Source of the DNA: Platanthera guangdongensis
Lineage: Eukaryota; Streptophyta; Magnoliopsida; Asparagales; Orchidaceae
Direction of reading: 5' to 3'
Length of the DNA stretch: 64,000 nt
NCBI GenBank assembly: GCA_039583875.1
Contig: CM077166.1
Coordinates: forward strand, 92,660,094-92,724,093
Position 1 is the first letter of the stretch. Each line of letters starts with the position of its first letter. Below the pieces are notes generated by a model. The model did not search any database and had not been told where the DNA came from. It saw nothing but the letters and a program-made list of their open reading frames with translations. This document shows, piece by piece, positions 34,045 to 45,547 of the stretch. Both the position numbers and the translations under genes were made by a program.

Positions 34045-35629
34045 ATCCTAAAACAAACATTTACAGCGGTTGAGGCCGAGAGAGGAGAGGAGAAGAGAAG
34101 AAGAGGGTCCACTTGCAACGGTAATAACAGACCTCGCCCGTCGCAGCTTAAATGCAAACCTTGTGACATGCTTTCCTTTGACTATGAATCAGTGTTACAG
34201 CTTGAGTTGCTCCTTTAAATGAAAAATATAAAGGGTACAAAAGGAAGCTGGCGGCTAGAAGGAATATATTGCCAGAAGCCGCGCAGACCGAGCAAATAGG
34301 TCGGTAGACCGCACAAACTACTGATCCCGCAGTTCGCTGCCTTAGGCCGAGCGGACTGCATGATCAGGTAGGGAAAAACACTAAGGTTGCTGGGATAGGC
34401 TGCCATAGGAGCCAAGTTCTGGGGCTAAACTGCAAGGCTTAGTCGTTGAGGCCGCACAGATAGGCGGTCAGTCCGCAAGTAGGGTTAGCGGATATGAAGT
34501 TGTATCCGCAAGGTTTGCTGCTAATGGTGCTCCCCTCGGGTCCTCCCCAAATGAGTGGTATGGGGGTCTATTTATAGGCCCGAGGAGGTGACGTCCAGAA
34601 CTGGGCTTGATTATGTCATTCCGATGACATGGGCGAGTAGGGATCGAGCCCGCAGCATGCTGTGCAAGCCGAGGAGTTGCTCTCTTGCTGCTGGGAGGAA
34701 GCCAACGCTGGGAAGCTAAAGATGCCTCTAACGAACTACGCGAAGAGTCCGCCTTGTACAATGCGGATTAGGTGAGTCCGCCTCCGCTACTGGATGAGAC
34801 TAGTCCACCACCTTCTAGCGGACTAATGTTTAGTCCACGATATGTTGTGCGACTTGATGGGGAGTCTGCCTACTGCTGGGCAGAGCAAGTCCACCAACCT
34901 CGGGCGGACTGAGACCTAGTCTGCTACCCATTGGCGGATAGTAGATTAACCACCGCTTCTGGGCAACCTAGAGCAAGGGGCCTTATTTTGGGAGACGTGG
35001 AGGCTTGTCTTCTACTGCTGGGTGACCTGGAGGTAGGTCGCCCATGCCGCTGGCGAGCTAGAGATTGAACGAACAGGTCACCCCTGCTGCTGGGTAACCT
35101 GGAGGCCAGCTTGTCGCCCACTATTGGGAGACCTGGAGAAAGCTATTTGCCCACTAGTGGTGAGCTGGAGAATGAAGGAACAGGTCACCCCTACTGCTAG
35201 GCGACCTGAAGGCTTGTCTCCCTCTATTAGGCGACCTAGAGAAAGCTATCCGCCCACTAGTGGTGAGCTGGAGTTTGTTGGTCCTACTGCTTTCGAGCTG
35301 GAGATTGAATCCGCTGTCTTTAGGAGAGCTGGGATTAAGTGCCCCCCCACAAGCTTGCGTATTATCCACCTCTAAGCAATCTGAAGAGGTTACCGCAAAC
35401 TGGAATGCGAGGCTGCCTATCACAGAAGGGCTGAGGAGAGTCTTCTTACTGGCGGTGGGCTGGAGGAGACCGCTATCCGCCCGATAAGCGACGCGACCTG
35501 TTATCGCAGACTAAGCAGTATTATATGCCAATGCAGCCCCGTCGGCCACCAGGAGACTAGCTTAGCCACGTAGACAGGGAAGTCTATCCGCACGGTTAGC
35601 TGAAAAATAAGCCAATTTCTGGGTTAACA
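34045..35629 (-). repeat. Partial LTR of minus-strand element J, GC-rich with repeats
   Basis: The right edge, GGGTTAACA, abuts the F pol remnant, so on the minus strand it starts TGTTAACCC, a plausible LTR start. A minus-strand TATAAATA box lies at 34569-34576. Upstream of it on the minus strand (34640-35500) are degenerate repeats of a CTGCTGGGCGACCTGGAG-like unit and AGTCCGC/GCGGACT motifs. No coding similarity. The left part is cut by element A. The LTR reading is inferred; lineage unknown. Confidence 0.5.
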
Positions 35630-36312
35630 AAATCTATTGATGAAACCTTGTATAGGGGCATAATTGGATCCCTCCACTACTTGAATGCTCGTAGTCCAGA
35701 CATTATGTATGATACATGTGTTCGTACTAGGTACCAAGCATGCCCTAAAGAGTCTCATTATTCTAGTGTTAAAAGAATTCTGATATACCTCAAGGGAACA
35801 CCTGATCTTGGTCAGTAGTATCCTAGGAATAATGATTTTGAACTAATTAGGTATTCAAATGCGGATTTTGTAGGTTATGGAGAAGATGGGAAAATCACAT
35901 CTGGCACTTATCAGTTTCTAGGGAGAAGACCAGTTTCTTGGAGCAGCAGGAAATAGACCAGTATAGCCATCTCCACTGTAGAATCAGAATACATTTTAGT
36001 TGGGTGTTGTTGTGCATAGCTACCATGGATACAACATCAACTCCAGGATTATAATCTTCAGTTAAGTAAAACTCCCATATAGTGTGATTCATCTAGTGAT
36101 ATCTAAATTACGAAGAACCTTGTTTCTCATAGTAGGACCAAGCACATTGAGATTAGATATCATTTCATTAGAGAGCATGTTAATAAGGAAGACATTAGTC
36201 TTGAGTTTGTTCCCACAAACAAACATGCGACTGATATCTTTACTAACTCTCAAGATGAAGCCAAGTTCAACACCTTCAAATTTGAGTCGGGCATGTTGAA
36301 CTTGGAGTAGCT
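35630..36312 (+). pseudogene. pol: Element F pol remnant (RT end and RNase H)
   Basis: Conceptual reading matches the copia C-terminus: DETLYRGIIGSL, ARSPDIMY-like, SADFVGY in the RNase H block, [19 protein letters not shown] and KFNTFKFESGMLNLE, ending at TAG near 36310. Many stops, for example at 35818, 35956 and 36019. It starts abruptly at the J junction, at the equivalent of residue [10 protein letters not shown] of C. Confidence 0.85.
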
Positions 36313-36681
36313 TCATTATGTTTACTTGCATATTTGCATCTGGGGATTAACCTTTTGTAGGTAATCAAGAAAGAAATGAACTAACTGTCCAGGCATCGAG
36401 AGTGTTGAGATAACTCCAGGCATCAAAAACATCGAGTGCACACAACATATTTATTCAGGCAGTTCAAATTACGGCTAATACTTGGGATTAATCTAAGTCG
36501 TTGATCAAATTGTGTAAATCCTGACAGGTATGTGCCTCTCTATATTCTCGAATATGGGTAACTATAAATTGAAATGTATGCCTATAATAAAATACATAGT
36601 ACCTTGCCCTATTCGACTCTCGGGATCCCTGCAAAGTTTTCTCGAGCAAGCTCTTCAACTATCCAGAAAATCAAAGATTCA
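36313..36681 (+). other. Element F pol-ORF3 spacer
   Basis: Non-coding. It holds a few CATCGAGAGTGTTGAG-like motifs reminiscent of the F LTR motif, and an AACTATAAATTG sequence (36559-36570) about 120 bases before the ORF3 ATG. Weaker than the spacer of C and H. Confidence 0.5.
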
Positions 36682-39199
36682 ATGACACCCAAAGGAGTAG
36701 ATTTCCTATTTGAGGGCTTTGAACTCGTCAAGAATGGATTCCAGGACACGCTTGAAGAAGTACGGTTGGTTCTTTATCTGCTGAATGTCGTCAAAATAGA
36801 TTTTATGCAGTCAAAACCAAGTTCTATCTAGAAGAGAAATGTGTTGGAACTATACTCAAATGCCAATGTGGACTCTTCTTCCAATAAAATTAAGACTTCA
36901 ATCAGTGGAAATAGAATTAAGATTTCCTCAAGGAGGTTGATCAGAGCTCTGAACCTGACTAAGTTTGGGCTAACAAATGAAGTGGATGAACTATTTATTG
37001 AGGATTTGAAGTAATCTCTTAAATGGTGTGACCTGTCAAAGCACACCACAAGTTCTATACTAAGAAAAGAGATGAATCTTAAGGGGAGGTTCTTGGCAGA
37101 TGTCATAGGCAAGGCCTTAATCTGCAAGACAAGTTCATATGACAAGATTTCTAGGAAGATGTTTGAGATGATGTCCAGGGTAATATTGTCAAAGAAGACT
37201 GACTGGGGAAGGATTCTCTTTGAAAGGATAGTGGAATGTATTATAGAACCAAACTTAGGTAGAATACTATCCTTGTTCTTGCAGAGTTCTGCTCCAGGGA
37301 TCCTCAATGTGAGGCTAGGAGCTAAGATATATCACATAAGGAAGATGGATTAAAGAATGTTTGATAGGTGGGACAGAGTGTTGCTCCCACGCCAACCGCC
37401 AGCTGACAAAAAGAGAAAGAAAGCAGTCACAATAACTAAAGAGAACTCTAAAAATAGCTCTTCTGAGAGTAGAGGTGAAGAGCCTCATAACCCACAGTTA
37501 TCTGATTCAACTACTGAGACTAGAAGATATGTAAGTGCTCAGGTGTCTATGTCATCAGAACCTACTACAAGTACTCTACTAAGTAGTGTTTCTCAATCTT
37601 AAGAAACTCCAATAGATCCTGTTGAGAAACTGGTTGGTGCTATTGTGGACAGAATTTGTATAGAGATTGTGGGGGGAGACTCTCAGATTGGATGCTCCTG
37701 CTGAGGGGAGGCAAGGTCAATATTCTGGTGGTCTACAAGACCAGATTGACTCTTTCCTAGATAACCTACAGGAATGAATAGATAAGATTCTAGTTGAATC
37801 TTAAGTGCTGCCCTCTAGTCCTCAAGTTGTGGGAGAGTAGGTTCCAGTTCTAGTGCAAGAAGACGTCTCCAACACAAGTTGAAGTTCAACATGTTGATAT
37901 AAATAGTGATGAGGTTGAGGGGGAGATTCATACATAGCTCCAAGCTCAAGATATTGAAAATGTTGTTGAAATATCTACTGCTAATGTGCCTGCAGCTGAA
38001 TTTCTTGATCACTCTTCTGATTTTGCAATGGCTGACTCAGAAACTAGGGGAGATATAAGGATGGATGATGAAGATGTCTGCTTCCAAGGGACATCTCAAT
38101 AGGCTGATGTTATGTCTTCCACCTTCCTGGCCCAACTAAAAGGACTACTAGATGACCAAAGAAGACAAATTGAACTCTATGTGGATGATTCTATCAAGGA
38201 ACTGAGACAACAACTATCTTATGAGATCAAGTCTATTAGACTTGAGGTGAATCTGCTCAAGGCCAATAATGTTGTATTCTTCAAAAGAGTTGCTCCTACT
38301 GTTACTTACACTAAAGAAAAGCTTGAGTAGATTAGATAAAAGCAAAATGACATCATAGAGAATCAAAACATCAACTCAGGCAACATAGAAATGGTGCACA
38401 CAGTACAAAAGCAAATCATGGAAGCCAACAAAGTCATTTTAAAAAGAAGGATGGATGCCTGCACACAAGTTTTAGATGATCACATGCTGGAGGTCAAGAA
38501 TCAAGTAACGAAAGGTGTTAATTACATGGCTGAAAAGATTTCCTCTACCAAGGACTCCCTGACTATAGTCATAACTGAAGAAGTCATAAAGGGGGAGAAA
38601 TCAATGATAAAGTCCAGTATAGAAAATGCTATTTGGACTTCAAATATTATCAGAGGTTCACTGGCTTAGAATCTTTTGTATACGATGATGTGCATACTCC
38701 TGTTCCTGCTCCTGAAGGCCAAACTGATGGTGATGGAGCTGAAATAATTGATGAAAATGTTCCAACCTTCTGATCCACAACTCAACATCTAGCTAAGAAT
38801 AAAGGCAAGACTGTTGCTGAGGAAGAGGCTGAGATCAGATAGAGCAAGAAGAGACACAGAAAAGAGATGGAATCAAGGACTGATTTTGAATTATGAAGTC
38901 CTCAATCCAGGACTATTATTTTGGTTTCCTGTGATTAGATTGAGGAAAACAAAATTGAAAGAAGCAAACTGCACAGCTCCATGGAATGGGCGAAGCTTGA
39001 AAGAAATGAAGAAATCAGGAGGAAGTTCTGAAGAGATAAGAAGGTTGGTACTGAGCTATCTGATGTTCTAGAGCCTAACAAATACTTCCCAATGCCATAC
39101 AACTATTTTGAAAGGCAAAGACAAAAGAAGACTGAAGCTGAGAAGAAGGCTGCTAAAAGACCTAACAGGGGCATAGTTATTAAGGAACCTGATACTTAA
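36682..39199 (+). pseudogene. ORF3 of element F, broken
   Basis: Diverged homologue of the C and H ORF3. It starts with ATG 36682 (MTPKGVDFLFEGFELVKNGF) and shares FLADVIGKAL, MFEMMSRVIL, NLGRILSLFLQ, YHIRKMD and FDRWDRVLL. An acidic linker, a coiled-coil segment (38112-38669, EVNLLKANN, EEVIKGEKS) and the terminal block YNYFERQ/GIVIKEPDT follow. Stops near 36831, 37012, 37351, 37600 and 38328 and frameshifts make it a pseudogene. At the position of FEQ-W-SP of H it has TGA (near 38893). Confidence 0.8.
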
Positions 39200-39394
39200 C
39201 AATAATACTTGTAATCAGTTCCTTATGGATTAAGGGATATGAACCTTTATTGATTGGCACACGTTTTTTTGTTTATAATCATCATTTTTGGTGTTAATAT
39301 AATCTTGGTTATGTGTTATTTGCTGTTCTTAAATTCTGTGAAATTATCCTTTATATAAGTTAGTGTATATCATTGACTAGGGTTCTAAATTCTT

Positions 39395-39409
39395 CAAATT
39401 GGGGGAGAT
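39395..39409 (+). other. Polypurine tract of element F
   Basis: AAATTGGGGGAGAT directly before the LTR start TGTTGGGTCT. Confidence 0.85.
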
Positions 39410-41028
39410 TGTTGGGTCTATTGATCACAATATCCCAGATTTGAAAAAGGCCCACAAGTCAATAGTACACACATGTTTGTGTTTGATGAATGTTCTAGTT
39501 CAATGTATACTGGTTGTACTCTGTTCATTAATTAGAAAGGTTGACAGAGTCAGAAGGTTAGTTGTACTCAAGACATGATACTAGAGAAGTAAAAATTTAT
39601 CTAAGTCCAGAAGCGTTGAGTGAGTACACTTCACTCAATGCTAGAGGCATAAAAGCATTGACATACGCTAAGGCATTCAAAGCCTCAGTGGCGCTGGACT
39701 CAAATCCGGCTAAGTCCAGAAGCGTTGAGTGAAGGCCTTTCACTAAATGCATACTCAAAGGAAATCTGTCTAAGTATATAAGCATTGAATGAAGAAGGCT
39801 CACTTAACTCATTATGAAAGATACAATTAAGTCCAGAAGAATTAAGTATAGAAGGTTAAATTAATGCCTTCATTCAGAAATTTTGTACAAGTCCAAAAGC
39901 ATTTAGTGTAGAAGGTTCATTCAACACCTTCTATAAGGATAACTGCCAAGTCCAAACGCGTTGGGTAAAGAATGTTCACTCAACGCCTTAAACCATAAGA
40001 ATTCTGCTAAGCATAAATGCATTGAGTGATGAAGGGTCACTTAATGCCTTATCAGTTAAGCTATAAATACAACAACTTTTAGTGATGAAGGGTCACTAAA
40101 TGCCTCAGAAGTTAGGGGGTTATTCAGCTAAGTATTTTTGCATTGAGTCACAAGACTTCACTCAACTCCTATATACACTGTATGGTGAAATTTGCCAAGT
40201 CTACAGGCATTGAGTCATACTAACATCATCCCAAATTCAAATGAAGTAAGTTTTGCCCGCTAAAGGACAAATGACGTCGCATGCATTGTGCAGTGCAGTT
40301 AATGGAAAAGCTACTTTACAGTCGCCCATACTACTTACCCATATAAATCAAAGAGTCGTTGAACGACATGATATAAAAAGTCAAAGCAAAGAAATTAAAA
40401 CAACTTCTTGACACAGATTATCATTCTTGCTGGAAAAGTGGTTGAAATCGAAAACTCTAAGAAGTTTTCAGTAAGAACTGAAACCCTAATTTTCTGTAAG
40501 GGTTAGTGAGCAGATCACTCAATACAGTTGTTGTTCTTCTTCAAGGCTGCTGCATTGGCTCAACAATAGTTCTTCTCAGCACAAGCTGAATAACTCTGAA
40601 GATCTATATTCTTATTGTTGTGAATAGTTAGGGTTATTTCTACACAGTACAAGAAGCCGATTCAGAGGTCTATTTATTAGGAGTCAATCACCACAAAACC
40701 TTACTCAAAACTATAGGATCGCTATGTGATCTCAGTTGTAAGCCTGCATTATAAAGGATGAGTAGTAGGAGATGTTGTATCTAAGTGGGTAGGATCCAGG
40801 AGTGGATCTGAGGTAGGATCCTGAGGTATCTGAGGTAGGAGATTTAGTATATCTCTAAGGTAGGGTTGTTGAGCCTGAGGTAGGATTATATTTAGTCAGA
40901 GTTGTAGGAGTGAGCCTCACTCTGAGGTGTAAGATCCTGAGGGATCTGAGGTGTAAGCTTAAGGAGCTGAGGAAATAGAAGAAGTTAGTCGAATCTAGCT
41001 CACTACTTGATAGGTTGAGGGGGAAAGT
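39410..41028 (+). repeat. Element F LTR, outer part
   Basis: Begins TGTTGGGTCTATTG. U3 motif array 39605-40225, TATA box TATAAAT at 40342-40348. It is cut by G at the AAAGT target site (41024-41028) and resumes at 47362. Total about 1.8 kb. Confidence 0.85.
39605..40225. repeat. AAGCGTTGAGTG / CACTCAACGC motif array in U3 of F
   Basis: Repeated units AAGTCCAGAAGCGTTGAGTG...TTCACTCAATGC. The half-sites GCGTTGAGTGA and TCACTCAACGC are inverted around 8-15 bp linkers, and about ten degenerate units are visible. Confidence 0.75.
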
Positions 41029-42204
41029 TGATGGCGACGGTGATGGCGATGGTGATGACGACGACCACCAGGACGGCCAACTTGGGAATGACTATGTTGA
41101 AGATGTGCCGGCAAAGGACGTGCGACGTCGTAGCGGTCATGGTTATAAGCTTCGCCCTCGCAACAAGACTCATATTTGATATTTTAGCTTTGGTGTGCTA
41201 ATAGCCTTTTAATGATGGCTCTTTTTTAAAAAAATATTATTTAATTTCTGCATTTTCTTTTTGTGGTGTGCCTTTAGCCACTTGTTATTTGCTTTGAGAT
41301 GTAAGCCTATATAAGGCCTTGAACTTTTCATTTGATGGTAGAATTAATTGAAATCAAAATTTGGAATTTGCCAACCCTAAAATTTCCCTCTCTTCTTCTC
41401 TTAGCCGCCGCCCCCCCTCTTTCTTCCTTCCTCCAAACCGCCGGCCTCAAGGCCATCTCCTCTCTCCCTCTTGCTCTCGGCCGCCCCCTTCTCTCTAGTG
41501 CTCGGCTACTCTCCTCTCCCTCTTGCTCACGGCCACCCGAGATCCTCTCTCTCCAAGGGTACTTTGGCCCATGCATGAGAGGTTGTTTGCAAGGAAGAAG
41601 ATAGAGGTTTCCTCCATGGCGTGAAGTGAAGGAGATTAGCACGTTCATCATCCGTAGAGCGCTTCCCGTGGACTTTCAACGGAGGAGCGATCAAACTTGG
41701 TGGATCCACGCATCACGGATCTACAAATCCGAGAGGGGTAACGAAAATTTCTACCAAGAGATTTCTTTCTCTAGATAGTTCTTGTGGTGGACGAATTTCT
41801 GCGTTATTTTTCGATTTGTTTTTCTTCGCGGTTAATCAAATAATAGATCGGTATTTTTTCGTTTGGATTTCTGAAAGATTCGTAAGAGGATTGGCGATCC
41901 TCGCTTTCTTTTTGTTGGGATAGATCCTACCATCTTTCGAATCATTTTGTTCTTGGTGGATCTATTTTGGTACAACCCAAAAGCTCGTTCGGGATCAAGA
42001 TTATCCCATTTAGCCGGAAAGAATTTGGCCTATAGCCAACATTCGATCTATTTGCGGAACGGCGATCCGTATTGTTAGCACGAGCGATAAATAAAATAAT
42101 TGTTGTGGCTGTGTTTTCGTTAGCGTGTGGAATAGAGAGCGTAGATTGTGTCGTAAGCGTTATCGAGGCCTCCGTAACGAATCTCTAGGACATACCCTGC
42201 ATCA
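41029..42204 (+). repeat. Element G 5' LTR
   Basis: TGATGGCGACGG...CCTGCATCA. TATA box TATATAAG at 41308-41315. The first 150 bp duplicate the C-terminal coding end present in the 3' LTR. Confidence 0.92.
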
Positions 42205-42207
42205 ATT

Positions 42208-42219
42208 TGGTATCAGAGG
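42208..42219 (+). other. Primer-binding site of element G
   Basis: TGGTATCAGAGG, three bases after the LTR end CATCA. Confidence 0.88.
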
Positions 42220-42244
42220 GAGGTTTTCGTCAATTTCCTAATTG

Positions 42245-43056
42245 GCACTCCTCCCCCTCTTCAAATTAAAACAAATAAATTTCAAATTTTAAATTTCAAA
42301 TTTCAGATTTCAAATTTCGAATTTCAAACTTCAAATTTCAAAATTTCAAAATTCAAATTTCAAATTTCAAATTTCAAAATTCAAAATTTAAATTTCAAAT
42401 TTCAAATTTCAAATTTCAAAATTTCAAATTTCAAAATTCAAAATTTCAAATATCAAATTTCAAATTTCAAAATTCAAAATTTAAATTTCACATTTCAAAT
42501 TTCAAAATTTCAAAATTCAAATTTCAAATTTCAAAATTTAAATTTTAAATTTCAAATTCCAAATTTCAAAATTTCAAAATTTCAAATTTCAAAATTTCAA
42601 ATTTCAAATTTAAAAATTCAAAATTTAAATTTTCAATTTCAAATTCCAAATTTCAAAATTTCAAAATTTCAAATTTCAAAATTTCAAATTTCAAATTTAA
42701 AAATTCAAAATTTAAATTTCGAATTTCAAATTTTCAAATTTCAAAATTTCAAAATTCAAAATTCAAAATTCAAAATTCAAAATTTAAATTTCGAATTTCA
42801 AATTTGAAATTTCAAAATTTCAAATTTCAAATTTCAAATTTCAAATCTCAACATTTAAAATTTAAATTTCAAATTTCAAATTTCAAATTTTAAAATTCAA
42901 AATTTAAATTTCAAATTTCAAATTTCAAAATTTCAAATTTCAAATTTCAAACTTAAAAATTTAAATTTTATATTTCAAAATTCAAAATTTCAAATTTCCA
43001 ATTTCAAATTTCAAAGTTTAAAATTCAAAATTCAAATTTCCAATTTCAAAAATCCA
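42245..43056. repeat. AAATTTC-type low-complexity leader of G
   Basis: About 800 bp made almost only of variants of AAATTTC, AAAATTTC and AAATTCA, with hardly any G. It lies between the primer site and the first gag codon. No gene. Confidence 0.93.
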
Positions 43057-43120
43057 AAATTATGGCCTATGACGTTCACGTTTCCCGGTTGGACTTTTGG
43101 TATGATAAAGCCATGACTAA

Positions 43121-45547
43121 GTTTCCCCTAGGCAATGCCACACTTGTCCTACTTATGACGGTTTAGGGTGTCCTAAAATTTTTAGGGATTGGCTTAAGGG
43201 TATAGAACTTCATTTTAAGTGTTATGGATGGGATGACCCCCAAAAGATTCACTTTGCCCGAGAACGGTTAATAGGTCAGGCCCAGTTATTTTGGCTGAAC
43301 GAAGAGCGTTGTGTTGGTGGTTATCAACATAATTGGCAGGCGATGCGTAGCCTCCTTTCAGATCAATTTGATCCCGCCTATCTCCGTACTACCAACACCG
43401 AGCCTGTGAGTGAGTACGGCTTACTACATTATTGTCACACCGACCTAGACCTCACCTTTAGTACGGCTTTGGAGATTGAGAAGCGCCGACCTCCTAGGAG
43501 AAAGGTTCACTCACGTCAGAAGATTATTACCTTTGAGTCTAATGGCGTATCTGATCTTGGCTCTATTATGCGTCCTATTCCGAATACGCCCGTACTTCTT
43601 TTTGAGTCTTCTCCTGAGCTGCCTGATCTAGTCGTTGACTCTCCTGATGAGTCTGCGGTAGTGTCTAAGACTGAGCACGCCACTGTGGGTGAGGCCGACT
43701 TAATTGATGAGCTTAGTGATGACGAGGAGTTTGGTTACCCTAGTGACCTGGACGAGGATTTCTCCTCTGAGGAATCGTCTCCTCTTCCTTTCGACGATGT
43801 TTCTGAGGCGTCTCCCTTGACAGTTATGGAGTCTTCTGATGACCCTGAGTCAGAAGACATTCTGGCTGAGTCACCCTATGTTGAGAGCTTACCTATTACT
43901 GATTTAGGTGATGACCTGCTTGAACACGAGCTAGTTCCTTCTAGCCCGGAACATATTGAGGTGCCCATTTCTTTAGCTTCCCCGGTAGGTCAATCCAGTC
44001 GGATCAGTGCGAGTGAGGATCACAATATTATAATGATTGATCCCGGTTTGGTCGATGGTTCAACGGTGTTGGAAGAGTCACCTTGGGATGGATGTTTATC
44101 TTGGGATAATCTTAGTGGTGCACATCTGCGAGATAGTTCATTGATATTATCATCGTATCTTGAGGGTCATAGTAATTTAGATTCTTCCCGGGATTCGATT
44201 TGCCCAGCCCTCCATCATGATTTAGACAATGTACCTACTTCGTGGGAAGATTTGGTTAGCGAAGGATGTGACATTTTGGAAGAGTTACCCTGTGTGGGAA
44301 GGCTATTTGTGGATGACGGTAGCACTGAGGACCCGATAAACATTTCTTTGATGTTAGCTCCTTCGCTAGAAGCCCAAAATGGATTAGGAATTTTGTCGAG
44401 TACGATCTTTCCTACTTTTGAGACCAATACTGATTCTGATTTGGACGAATTATCTAGTGGGTTGGAAGACATGTCGGCTGATTTGGTAGAGTCACCCCGT
44501 GATGAATGTTTATCTGATAGTGAGTTAGATGATGACGATTCAGCTGAGTTTTCGGTAAGGACGAATCTACTGTTTGATTTTTCCTTTGATTTTGATGGCT
44601 TGCACCCGGAGGATTTTTCTTGGACGTTAAATCCATGTTTTGACGGTGAGTATGATTTAGTTCCTCCTCCGGAATCGCCCATGTCGACTCCTCCTCCGGT
44701 TCACTTGACTCGATTAGATGACTTGTTAGGGAACGAGCTTGTCATTTCTAGCCCGAGATATTTGGAGATGTTTATTTATCCAGCTTCCCCATTCGACTTA
44801 CCCAGACGGATGTGTGTGAGCGATTTGTTAGTTGTCGCGTTCGGTCTTTCCACTACTTTTCATAGATCTGACTATATTGTTCCTAGGATGGACTGTTCAT
44901 CTGACCGCTTGGCGTTGAGTAAGGCTTCTTTTTGGACTGCTAGTGATTCCATGGCGATGGTATGTTTTGATGTGGTGTCCCCCAGACACAATTATTTGCC
45001 AAGCCCGGTCGCTTGCATTTATCCTCCGCCTTTTGATGATCCGTGCATGCACACGTTAGTGAACGTAGTTGGGTATGTTGAGTTGTGTCTCCCGCACTAC
45101 CTTTCAACTCCGGGAGCATCCAACTCTATAGTTGGTGATGAGCGTTTTCCGCAGGCATTTCTTTGTGAAATTTTTAAATCAAAATTTAAATCTAAATTTA
45201 AAACTATGGCGTTGGACTCCACGGAAATCGTTAATGAATTTAAAGCACCCATGCCACCATACTTAGTCCCGTTATTTTCTACTGTTAACTTAAGTCATGT
45301 TGCACATGGGTTCACCCCACACGGTTCATGGGACCTAATCCTTCCGCATGCTCAACTAGCATACAATAATTCTAAGAACAGGTCCACTGGGTTGTCTCCG
45401 AATGAGATAGTGCATGGTTATAAGGCGCCAGTGCCTCTTTACTTGGTTCCGTTACCGCCTTCTTTTAAGTCAAGTCAATTTGCACAGGACTTCGCTTCAC
45501 ACGTTCACACTCTCCATGAGCATATAGGCAAGACGTTAGCTAAGTAA
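43121..45547 (+). CDS. Element G Gag-acidic-integrase C-terminus fusion ORF
   Basis: Open without a stop for about 808 codons. The first ATG-like gag start is 43063 (MAYDVHVSRLDFW), joined by a frameshift near 43130-43160; the first ATG in the long frame is 43343. Residues from PTYDG, DWLKGIELHFKCYGW and ARERLIGQAQLFWL to MRSLLSDQFDPAYL form a Ty3-type Retrotrans_gag domain. About 550 acidic, Ser/Leu/Pro-rich residues with degenerate repeats follow. The end (LPHAQLAYNNSKNRSTGLSP, EIVHGYKAPVP) is the segment just after the integrase catalytic core. No zinc knuckle, DSG/DTG, YVDD or D-D-E motifs. TAA 45545-45547 is probably a decayed CAA, since the frame continues. Confidence 0.8.
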   Translation, partial: VSPRQCHTCPTYDGLGCPKIFRDWLKGIELHFKCYGWDDPQKIHFARERLIGQAQLFWLNEERCVGGYQHNWQAMRSLLSDQFDPAYLRTTNTEPVSEYGLLHYCHTDLDLTFSTALEIEKRRPPRRKVHSRQKIITFESNGVSDLGSIMRPIPNTPVLLFESSPELPDLVVDSPDESAVVSKTEHATVGEADLIDELSDDEEFGYPSDLDEDFSSEESSPLPFDDVSEASPLTVMESSDDPESEDILAESPYVESLPITDLGDDLLEHELVPSSPEHIEVPISLASPVGQSSRISASEDHNIIMIDPGLVDGSTVLEESPWDGCLSWDNLSGAHLRDSSLILSSYLEGHSNLDSSRDSICPALHHDLDNVPTSWEDLVSEGCDILEELPCVGRLFVDDGSTEDPINISLMLAPSLEAQNGLGILSSTIFPTFETNTDSDLDELSSGLEDMSADLVESPRDECLSDSELDDDDSAEFSVRTNLLFDFSFDFDGLHPEDFSWTLNPCFDGEYDLVPPPESPMSTPPPVHLTRLDDLLGNELVISSPRYLEMFIYPASPFDLPRRMCVSDLLVVAFGLSTTFHRSDYIVPRMDCSSDRLALSKASFWTASDSMAMVCFDVVSPRHNYLPSPVACIYPPPFDDPCMHTLVNVVGYVELCLPHYLSTPGASNSIVGDERFPQAFLCEIFKSKFKSKFKTMALDSTEIVNEFKAPMPPYLVPLFSTVNLSHVAHGFTPHGSWDLILPHAQLAYNNSKNRSTGLSPNEIVHGYKAPVPLYLVPLPPSFKSSQFAQDFASHVHTLHEHIGKTLAK

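Noticed and set aside
35124..35487. Overlapping ORFs in the GC-rich segment
   Set aside because: They follow the minisatellite unit in several frames; no homology or start context.
41332..41604. ORF in the G LTR leader (also 46488-46756)
   Set aside because: Pyrimidine-rich leader gives Leu/Ser-rich frames on both LTRs; downstream of the TATA box but frame differs between copies.
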